Source: an uncultured Oscillospiraceae bacterium (lineage in GTDB: Bacteria; Bacillota; Clostridia; Oscillospirales; Oscillospiraceae). From it: a stretch of 12,375 bases of DNA. Shown in pieces: positions 7,889 through 12,375 of the stretch. The stretch lies in assembly GCA_934546725.1 (NCBI GenBank), contig CAKTED010000016.1, positions 1 through 12,375 on the forward strand. The letters are read 5' to 3'. Position numbers and translations under genes: made by a program. The notes below the pieces were generated by a model. That model had not been told where the DNA came from, did no database searches, and saw only the letters and a list, made by a program, of their open reading frames with translations. Numbering within the stretch: position 1 is the stretch's first letter; every line of letters starts with the position of its first letter.

Positions 7889-7930
7889 CCGATGCAAATA
7901 TCGGATAATTATGATAATAAAATGCATCGG
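7889..7930. promoter_or_regulatory. Inverted repeat in the divergent gap (possible operator or hairpin)
   Basis: CCGATGCA (7889-7896) and TGCATCGG (7923-7930) are a perfect 8-bp inverted repeat around an AT-rich 26-nt spacer. A third element ATCGG (7900-7904) can alternatively pair with CCGAT (7889-7893). It sits just upstream of the enzyme's -35 and upstream of the lipoprotein, where a shared regulator could bind. No known operator consensus was recognised. Confidence 0.35.
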
Positions 7931-8052
7931 ACAGGGTCTGAAGGTGCATAAAGAACTGCGCGCGGAGTAAAAATAGTGAAAATGCCTGCGGAACATTTTG
8001 AAAACCGGTGCGTCTAAAAGGCATGCCAGTCAGAACAGGAGGAAAAATTGAT

Positions 8053-8586
8053 ATGAAAAAAATAATGGCATTTACCTTTGCAGCTGTTATGCTGCTTGCA
8101 TTTGGAGCCTGCGGAAACACGGACTCAGGCAATAACGGAGGCGCGGCAACCAATCCGCCTGCATCCACGGAGCCGGATAACGGCGCAAGCTCCGTTCAGC
8201 CCACTGTGGACGAGATATGGGCGGCGATTGAAGAAAAGATCAGCGACGATATTCCCGCCAGCGAGGATCTTGATGCCGAGACGGTAAAGACGCTCACGGG
8301 CATTGATGCGGACAAATTCGAGGAGTTCATATATAAATATCCCCTCATGAACGTTCACGCGACGGAGTTCCTTGTGGCCAAATGCAAGGATGGCGAGCTT
8401 GACGCCGTTAAGGAACAGATCCTTGCCCATCAGAAGACTGCCGAGGAGCAGTGGCAGCAGTATCTCCCGGAGCAGCTCGAGCTGGTGCAGAATTACAGGC
8501 TTGAGACGAACGGAAATTATATTCTCTTCTGCATCTCCTACGGCGCGGATACCGCCGCGGAGGTCTTTAACGGCTTCTTCGAGTAA
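8053..8586 (+). CDS. DUF4358-like lipoprotein
   Basis: This 177-residue secreted protein begins with a lipoprotein signal peptide (MKKIMAFTFAAVMLLAFGAC). The presumed lipidated residue is Cys20, although Phe at -3 is an unusual lipobox residue. A Gly/Asn/Ser/Pro-rich linker follows (about 21-50). The remaining mature part (about 50-177) has the look of the DUF4358 family common in Clostridia: conserved 'HATEFLVAKCKD', 'QWQQYLPEQLELVQNYRL' and 'NYILFCISYG' stretches. Its function is unknown and it should be anchored outside the cytoplasmic membrane. The ATG at 8053 is preferred because AGGAGG (8037-8042) lies 10 nt upstream and the signal peptide starts there; the frame upstream to 8008 lacks such features. 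It is divergent from the glycyl radical enzyme. No clear sigma-A promoter was found in front of it. Confidence 0.85.
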   Translation: MKKIMAFTFAAVMLLAFGACGNTDSGNNGGAATNPPASTEPDNGASSVQPTVDEIWAAIEEKISDDIPASEDLDAETVKTLTGIDADKFEEFIYKYPLMNVHATEFLVAKCKDGELDAVKEQILAHQKTAEEQWQQYLPEQLELVQNYRLETNGNYILFCISYGADTAAEVFNGFFE

Positions 8587-8613
8587 AAATTGTGGACGCG
8601 GAGGACGAAGTCT

Positions 8614-8660
8614 CCGTCGTTCAGAGACCGCAGGCCGTGGAATCCCCCGCGGAGGGGCAC
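8614..8660. repeat. Right-arm copy of the interspersed repeat
   Basis: This reads as the right arm of the repeat (CGTCGTTCAGAG ... GTGGAATCCCCCGCGG, then AGGGGCAC). It closely matches 4459-4502 and 8961-9006, but no left arm is attached. It begins 28 nt after the lipoprotein stop. Confidence 0.75.
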
Positions 8661-8696
8661 ATACCCTGTCAGTGGACATGGGAGAGTAACGGTCTC

Positions 8697-8752
8697 CTCC
8701 GTCATCCTCGCGAAGCGGGGATCCCCCGGTCAGGGGCGGAGCAGTACGTCAG
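8697..8752. repeat. Divergent relative of the interspersed repeat
   Basis: CGTCATCCTCGCGAAGCG, then GGGATCCCCC and CAGGGGC, has the same order of blocks as the right arm (CGTCAT, GCGAAG, a run of C, AGGGGC) but differs internally. It continues into GCAGTACG, a sequence also found after the 8961-9006 arm (9009-9016). Confidence 0.55.
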
Positions 8753-8770
8753 TGTTTGCCTTAAGCACCC

Positions 8771-8807
8771 CATGGAATCCCCCGCGGAGGGACGGAGCGG
8801 CACGATG
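8771..8807. repeat. Truncated copy of the interspersed repeat
   Basis: GGAATCCCCCGCGGAGGG (8774-8791) reproduces only the outer end of the right arm, followed by GGAGCGGCACGATGT, which resembles the flank beyond 9006. The CGTCATTCAGAG portion is missing, consistent with a broken copy. Confidence 0.6.
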
Positions 8808-8828
8808 TTGCTACCCTGTCGCAATCAA

Positions 8829-9007
8829 CCGGGGGATTCTTCGGTCGCGTTGCTCCCTCTGAATGACGTGCAGGAGATGAGGTGCGCAGCAGGGTGTGGC
8901 GGTGATCGTTGGCAATGAGCGCGTGACGTGCATGCAGTGGACGCGGAAAGCCTACCACCTCCGTCATTCAGAGGCCGCAGGCCGTGGAATCCCCCGCGGA
9001 GGGGCAG
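8829..9007. repeat. Interspersed repeat with inverted arms, copy B (complete)
   Basis: The left arm 8829-8868 (GGGGGATTCTTCGG to CTCTGAATGACG) and right arm 8961-9006 (CGTCATTCAGAGGCCG to AATCCCCCGCGGAGGGGC) are imperfect reverse complements. The left arm differs from copy A by very few bases. About 40 bp of interior after the left arm also match copy A, after which the two diverge. The interior is longer than in copy A. It fills most of the tail-to-tail gap between the lipoprotein and the dehydrogenase. Short reading frames here only translate the repeat. Confidence 0.85.
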
Positions 9008-9035
9008 CGCAGTACGATGTCATAACAATAACAAC

Positions 9036-9090
9036 AAAAAAGACTCACGGCGGCGGGAAATACCGTACAGCCGTGAGTCTTTGCCTTTTT
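9036..9090. terminator. Terminator after the short-chain dehydrogenase (bidirectional)
   Basis: AAAGACTCACGGC (9039-9051) and GCCGTGAGTCTTT (9070-9082) form a perfect 13-bp stem. On the minus strand the stem is followed by a T-run (complement of the A-run at 9036-9041), so it ends the dehydrogenase transcript. On the plus strand GCCTTTTT follows, so it could also stop transcripts coming from the lipoprotein side. Confidence 0.88.
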
Positions 9091-9110
9091 ATGGAAACAC
9101 CTGAGAAAAA

Positions 9111-10007
9111 TTATTTTCTGAAGCCGGGGCCCATGGTGCAGAAGGCCATGGTGAGCTCAATGTCGCTCAGGCGGTGACCGCCGTCATCACGGCTGACGGT
9201 CTCGGGAACGGGGAAGGGATAATCCATGGCCACGAGAGCGTCGTTCATGATGATGCCGGAGCCGTGCAGCTCCTCAGCGTGCAGCAGAGAATAGAGGAGG
9301 GCCGCGCCGCCGACCTCGGGCGGGATCATGGCCGGGAAGCCGGGCATTGCAAAGGGGCTCTTGCCATCGGGCATTTTGGAAAGGTCCACGCGGCCCACGC
9401 CCGCCGGGGTGAGGCAGAAGACGTAGACCAGCGAGGTAGCCGCCGCCTTGCCGGCGGTATAGATGCTGCCGCCGATCATGGGCGGGCAGTAATGGAACTG
9501 TGTGGCGCTGTATGTAACTATGCCGTGGCCACGCTCGACCATTTTGGGGACGAATTCCTTTATGGCGAGCATGACGCCGCGGCCGGAGATGGCGTAGGAC
9601 ATGTCAAGATCGTTGATGGTGGAGCCGAGCACGGGGCCGTTCAGGCGCATGTTCATGGCGTTGTTTATGAGCATATCCACCTTGCCGAACTTCTCAAAGG
9701 CTTTTGCCGCGAGGTTTTTAACGTCCTCCTCGCTGGAAATATTCGTTTTGACGAAAAGGGCGACGTCCGCGCCGTTTTCCTCGTTTATCACGCGCTGAGT
9801 TTCTGCTCCGTTCACCTCGTTAAGATCGGCCACGACGACCTTTGCGCCCGCCCAGGCAAGCGCGCGGGCGTAGCCGAGACCTACGTTGCTCGCACCGCCG
9901 GTAACAACGGCGACCTCGCCGTCAAGACAGCCGCGTTTGAGACCGGTGTATTCAAGGTCGATGGGTTCGATGTTGAGGATGGAGCTTGTTACGTTTTTTG
10001 CTGACAT
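9111..10007 (-). CDS. Short-chain dehydrogenase/reductase with a shortened substrate-domain core
   Basis: This 298-residue Rossmann-fold oxidoreductase has an N-terminal extension of about 30 residues. Its dinucleotide-binding motif is TGGASNVGLG (36-45, second motif Gly replaced by Asn), and Asp61 after beta-2 points to NAD(H). The NNA motif is at 115-117, with catalytic Ser167, Tyr183 and Lys187 (YTAGK). Normally about 25 residues separate this Lys from the proline of the following 'PG' loop, and that interval contains an '(I/V)xVN' strand. Here only 14 do (Pro201 in CLTPAG), so about 11 residues of helix F and strand F seem missing while the frame stays open. The enzyme may be inactive, altered or have suffered an in-frame deletion. 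Start ATG 10007 has GGAGG 8 nt upstream. The substrate is unknown. Confidence 0.88.
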   Translation of the reverse strand: MSAKNVTSSILNIEPIDLEYTGLKRGCLDGEVAVVTGGASNVGLGYARALAWAGAKVVVADLNEVNGAETQRVINEENGADVALFVKTNISSEEDVKNLAAKAFEKFGKVDMLINNAMNMRLNGPVLGSTINDLDMSYAISGRGVMLAIKEFVPKMVERGHGIVTYSATQFHYCPPMIGGSIYTAGKAAATSLVYVFCLTPAGVGRVDLSKMPDGKSPFAMPGFPAMIPPEVGGAALLYSLLHAEELHGSGIIMNDALVAMDYPFPVPETVSRDDGGHRLSDIELTMAFCTMGPGFRK

Positions 10008-10133
10008 GGTGGATTCCTCCGATATATTTTAAATTTTATAATATACAGTGAAGAGTATGAAATGCTGAATAAGCATATGCGGCGCGTTCGGAAAAATGCT
10101 GAAAAAACTGCCGAACATTAAAAATGTAATTGT

Positions 10134-10162
10134 ATAATACCACGAGAAGAACTGAAATGCAA
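10134..10162 (-). promoter_or_regulatory. Candidate extended -10 promoter of the dehydrogenase
   Basis: On the minus strand TGGTATTAT (-10 complement of 10134-10139 with an upstream TG) follows a weak -35 TTGCAT (complement of 10157-10162) with a 17-nt spacer. Transcription from about 10127 would give a leader near 120 nt. That leader contains a 6-bp inverted repeat (GTTCGG 10086-10091, CCGAAC 10111-10116). The rest of the 10008-10241 gap shows nothing recognisable. Confidence 0.55.
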
Positions 10163-10241
10163 CCGTTTGTTAATGAAATCAGTTAACTTTTGAAAAGCAT
10201 TTCCAGACACTGACCGCATGACCGCGTATAAGCTCTGGAAG

Positions 10242-10286
10242 AAAAAACAGCAGAGATTTGAAATTTACACTTCAAATCTCTGCTGT
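10242..10286 (-). terminator. Rho-independent terminator of sigK
   Basis: CAGCAGAGATTTGAA (10248-10262) pairs perfectly with TTCAAATCTCTGCTG (10271-10285) around an 8-nt loop. On the minus strand it is followed by six T (complement of 10242-10247). It lies about 30 nt past the sigK stop codon. Confidence 0.95.
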
Positions 10287-10317
10287 CTGTTTAGTGCGCG
10301 CCGATCGAAAAAATGCT

Positions 10318-11007
10318 TCAGCCTGCCTGGAATGCGTCGCGGAGCTTTTTGAGCGCGCGCTTTTCAAGGCGCGATACATAGCTCCGGCTTATGCCGAGCT
10401 GCGCGGCAACGTCACGCTGAGTTTGGGGCGGCAGGCCGGAAAGACCGTAGCGCAGGGTGATTATTGCGCGCTCGCGCTCCGAAAGCGCGGTGGATACGCA
10501 TTTGCGTATAAGCTCGCAGCTTTCCCTTGCGCTGATCGTATCGAGCATATCGTCCTCAACGCAGAGAATATCGATGAACGACAGGCCGTTGCCGTCGCCG
10601 TCGGTCTCAATGGTGTCGGAAAGGGAAAGCTCGCCCGAAAGCTTGCGCGCGCTGCGAAAATGCATGAGTATTTCATTTTCTATACATCTGCTCACATATG
10701 TTGCAAGGCGAACGCCTTTGTCTGAGCGATAGGTGGAAACGCCTTTGATAAGGCCTATGGTCCCGATGGATATCAGATCGTCCTGATCTCCGGTTTGAGT
10801 ATAATATTTCTTGATGATGTGCGCCACGAGGCGGAGATTGTGCTCGATGAGCGTATTGCGGGCCTCGATATCTCCGGAATCTACCCAGAGGCGCAGATAT
10901 TTTTCCTCCTCCTCGGGCCTTAGCGGACGGGGAAACGAGCCGGAGGAGCCAAGGCGCAGCATCCAGAGAACGGTGTTTATCAGCAGTAAAAACGAGGCGG
11001 TGAGCAT
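10318..11007 (-). CDS. sigK: Sporulation sigma factor sigma-K (pro-sigma-K), uninterrupted
   Basis: This 229-residue sigma-70 family factor directs late mother-cell transcription during endospore formation. The segment SFPRPLRPEEEEKYL, then ARNTLIEHNLRLVAHIIKKY (region 2) and DLISIGTIGLIKGVSTY, matches Bacillus subtilis SigK better than SigE by recall. Region 4 ends in the helix-turn-helix GISRSYVSRLEKRALKKL. Residues 1-20 (MLTASFLLLINTVLWMLRLG) are hydrophobic like the pro-sequence that tethers pro-sigma-K to membrane until SpoIVFB-type cleavage. The coding sequence is continuous, with no skin-type insertion. The ATG at 11007 is chosen because AAGGAG lies 9 nt upstream; the in-frame TTG at 11016 directly abuts that site and cannot use it. 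It is a single-gene unit with a strong terminator. No convincing sigma-E promoter was identified upstream. Confidence 0.95.
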   Translation of the reverse strand: MLTASFLLLINTVLWMLRLGSSGSFPRPLRPEEEEKYLRLWVDSGDIEARNTLIEHNLRLVAHIIKKYYTQTGDQDDLISIGTIGLIKGVSTYRSDKGVRLATYVSRCIENEILMHFRSARKLSGELSLSDTIETDGDGNGLSFIDILCVEDDMLDTISARESCELIRKCVSTALSERERAIITLRYGLSGLPPQTQRDVAAQLGISRSYVSRLEKRALKKLRDAFQAG

Positions 11008-11107
11008 GCTTTTCAACTCCTTGCTTTTTACTGCTATATTCTATTTAAATGCTGCAAGTCCAAATTACTGTAAAATGCAAATAAGCAGCTGCGGCATAGC
11101 GAAATAT

Positions 11108-11134
11108 GTCATGAAGCTTTATACTTCATGACGC
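11108..11134 (+). repeat. Palindromic repeat unit, copy 1
   Basis: GTCATGAAG (11108-11116) and CTTCATGAC (11124-11132) are a perfect 9-bp inverted repeat with a 7-nt loop. The whole 27-bp unit to CGC is found again in inverted orientation near 11407-11433 with three mismatches. It lies upstream of sigK, roughly 100 nt before its start codon. There is no T-run, so a terminator role is unlikely. Confidence 0.8.
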
Positions 11135-11326
11135 ACTCGGCAGGTACCATATGCTGTAAACACTTTCCCAATTCAGAGACCGTATTTCCGCCCGCGTTCT
11201 TCCAAAATGAAAAGCCTCTCTATCTATCTCCTTTTGAGTATATGCTGATGACAATTTGAGATTATCAGCTACCCTGTAAAAACTCGCGGTATTCCCACAA
11301 TTAACCAGAATATTCGTGGATGGCTA

Positions 11327-11355
11327 TTGACAAATTCTCTCTTTTCTCTTATCAT
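11327..11355 (+). promoter_or_regulatory. Sigma-A promoter reading toward the aminotransferase
   Basis: A perfect -35 TTGACA (11327-11332) and TATCAT -10 (11350-11355) are separated by 17 nt. Transcription would start near 11362, giving a leader of about 395 nt before the aminotransferase ATG. The rest of 11135-11326 is AT-rich and shows no gene or other element I recognise. Confidence 0.75.
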
Positions 11356-11406
11356 GTTATTATATAATATCTGTATTCAAAGAATACGGCAACGGTATCG
11401 TTTGGC

Positions 11407-11433
11407 GCGACATGAAGTATGAAGCTTCGTGAC
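11407..11433 (-). repeat. Palindromic repeat unit, copy 2 (inverted)
   Basis: The reverse complement of 11409-11433 (GTCACGAAGCTTC, then ATACTTCATGTC) matches the unit at 11108-11132 with three mismatches in 25, and the match continues for CGC. Self-pairing is weaker here (7 bp with one wobble). It lies between the promoter and the coding fragment that follows. The two copies enclose about 326 bp in inverted orientation, with no evident flanking duplication. Confidence 0.75.
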
Positions 11434-11435
11434 TT

Positions 11436-11735
11436 ATCTGCCATTTACATTGTGCGGAAAAAGCTGCAGAAAACGTAACCTTTGCCGAAAAAAGCGGGGT
11501 GTCGATCATTCGCCCTGCGGGTACGGGAAGATTATTCATCGACATCAAGCTGTGCAGGGACGGCTTCCTGCCTGGTCTGTGGCTCTGGAGAGTGCGCAGC
11601 GGAAGGGTCAGGCTGCGAACATACGGAGAAAACGGAAACCAGATCGCGCGTATGGAGTCCCTGGGTATCGTGTGGAGAGATAATGCGGCGCAGGACAAAG
11701 CGGTCAGGGCCGATTTGCAGGGCGTCAGACTGTAA
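11436..11735 (+). pseudogene. Probable 5'-truncated coding remnant upstream of the aminotransferase
   Basis: An open frame starts directly after the palindromic repeat (an in-frame stop at 11430-11432 lies inside it) and runs 99 codons to TAA at 11733-11735. Codon choice looks like the neighbouring genes (many CTG, ATC, GGC and GCG codons) and the translation is protein-like, including SIIRPAGTGRLFIDIK and RVRLRTYGENGNQIA. The only usual start codon is GTG 11499, without a good ribosome binding site, and the coding character begins before it. This suggests that the 5' end was lost at the repeat boundary. I do not recognise a family. Its stop is 22 nt before the aminotransferase start. It could instead be a short intact gene starting at 11499 (78 codons). 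Confidence 0.35.
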
Positions 11736-11757
11736 ACGATTGTGAGAAAACGGAAGA

Positions 11758-12375
11758 ATGGCATTTCAAATAAAAGACACAATTAAAAAGTTTGATAAGA
11801 AGATATGGCTTTCAACGCCGACCATGCATGGCGAAGAATTGAAATATATGACCGAGGCGTATGAAACAAACTGGATGTCCACGGTTGGCGCAAACATCGA
11901 CGAGGTGGAGCGCATTGCAGCCGGGAAGGCCGGAATGAAATATGCCGTGGGCCTTTCGAGCGGTACTGCGGCGATTCATCTTTGCGTGAAAGCAGCAGGC
12001 GAAAAATTATATGGGAAGCCGGAGATCAGCCATGGTGTACTGGAGGGCAGAAGGGTTTTCTGCTCGGATATGACCTTTGCCGCGACGCTGAATCCTGTGG
12101 TCTATGAGGGCGGCAGCCCGGTGTTTATCGATACTGAAGCCGATTCGTGGAACATGGATCCTGTGGCGCTTGAAAAGGCGTTTGAACTGTATCCCGATGT
12201 AAGACTTGTTATTTGCGCCGAGCTGTACGGCTTTCCCGGACGAATCGATCTGATCAGAAAAATCTGCGAAAAGCACGGGGCGCTTCTGATCGAAGATGCC
12301 GCGGAAGCCATGGGCGCGGCGCTGAACGGTAAGCAGTGTGGTTCATTTGGAGATTATTCGGCGATCAGCTATAAC
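11758..12375 (+). CDS. DegT/DnrJ/EryC1/StrS family PLP-dependent sugar aminotransferase (partial, 3' end beyond window)
   Basis: The first 206 residues are visible. These aminotransferases convert keto-sugar nucleotides to amino-sugars for surface polysaccharides, glycoproteins or secondary metabolites. Visible family features are WLSTPTMHGEELKYM at the N-terminus, the cofactor phosphate-binding SSGTAAIHL (68-75), FCSDMTFAATLNPV (101-113), and IEDAAEAMGA (178-187) with the Asp that contacts the PLP pyridine nitrogen. SFGDYSAISYN (196-206) normally runs directly into the loop carrying the catalytic Lys, so that lysine falls just outside. ATG 11758 is the only plausible start because an in-frame stop lies at 11743-11745; the GGAAG in front is unusually close (about 1-2 nt). 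The exact sugar is unknown. It may open a polysaccharide or nucleotide-sugar cluster to the right. Confidence 0.92.
   Translation, partial: MAFQIKDTIKKFDKKIWLSTPTMHGEELKYMTEAYETNWMSTVGANIDEVERIAAGKAGMKYAVGLSSGTAAIHLCVKAAGEKLYGKPEISHGVLEGRRVFCSDMTFAATLNPVVYEGGSPVFIDTEADSWNMDPVALEKAFELYPDVRLVICAELYGFPGRIDLIRKICEKHGALLIEDAAEAMGAALNGKQCGSFGDYSAISYN

Noticed and set aside
7775..8052. Riboswitch or tRNA in the enzyme/lipoprotein gap and other intergenic regions
   Set aside because: No cloverleaf, T-box or recognised riboswitch core could be traced; only simple inverted repeats are visible.
8592..8918. Small plus-strand frame of about 108 codons after the lipoprotein
   Set aside because: It translates the interspersed repeat (repeated ESPAEG-type peptides come from the AATCCCCCGCGGAGGG motif), so it is not an independent gene.
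8614..9007. Possible CRISPR array from repeated units
   Set aside because: Unit spacing and orientation are irregular, the copies are inverted or truncated, and there are no constant-length spacers or cas genes.
199..10007. Single pathway or gene cluster linking hydroxylase, glycyl radical enzyme and dehydrogenase
   Set aside because: The genes have separate promoters and terminators, are interrupted by divergent and convergent neighbours, and no shared substrate can be inferred, so a joint system is not supported.
11360..11782. 140-codon minus-strand frame opposite the aminotransferase leader
   Set aside because: It reads through the palindromic repeat and opposite a frame with better codon usage; its Ser/Pro/Leu-rich composition suggests a shadow.

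Overview
The window looks like chromosomal DNA of a strictly anaerobic, spore-forming Clostridia-type Firmicute, possibly an Oscillospirales- or Christensenellales-like gut lineage. This is inferred from an intact sporulation sigma factor (sigK) with a pro-sequence, an oxygen-sensitive glycyl radical enzyme, strong AGGAG-type ribosome binding sites in front of nearly every gene, a zinc-ribbon membrane protein and a DUF4358-type lipoprotein. The genus cannot be fixed from the sequence alone.

Layout from left to right. (1) The first 17 codons of a minus-strand gene (1-51) lie downstream of a large minus-strand gene (199-3030) for a molybdenum hydroxylase closely resembling Desulfovibrio aldehyde oxidoreductase (Mop). 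(2) A divergent plus-strand DMT/EamA transporter (3352-4257) has a near-consensus sigma-A promoter and a strong terminator. (3) A minus-strand two-gene unit holds a glycyl radical enzyme (5327-7774) followed by a zinc-ribbon integral membrane protein (4532-5302). The unit has its own promoter but no activating enzyme in the window. (4) A divergent plus-strand DUF4358-like lipoprotein lies at 8053-8586. (5) A minus-strand short-chain dehydrogenase (9111-10007) appears to lack about 11 residues just after its catalytic YxxxK. (6) Minus-strand sigK (10318-11007) ends in a textbook terminator. (7) A plus-strand region holds a strong promoter, a palindromic repeat pair, an apparently 5'-truncated coding fragment, and the start of a DegT/DnrJ/EryC1/StrS sugar aminotransferase (11758 to the window end). 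That last gene may begin a surface-polysaccharide or nucleotide-sugar cluster beyond the edge.

Two blocks of an interspersed repeat with inverted arms (about 4363-4502 and 8614-9007) fill the two tail-to-tail gaps, transporter/zinc-ribbon and lipoprotein/dehydrogenase. A separate 25-27 bp palindromic repeat occurs in inverted orientation at 11108 and 11409.

The genes do not form one obvious pathway. Three are redox enzymes suited to anaerobic fermentation (molybdenum hydroxylase, glycyl radical enzyme, dehydrogenase), but each has its own promoter or terminator, so a shared pathway is only a guess. The points most worth pursuing are the glycyl radical enzyme with no activase beside it, the shortened dehydrogenase, and the repeat family confined to convergent gaps. 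No clearly new multi-gene system is visible.
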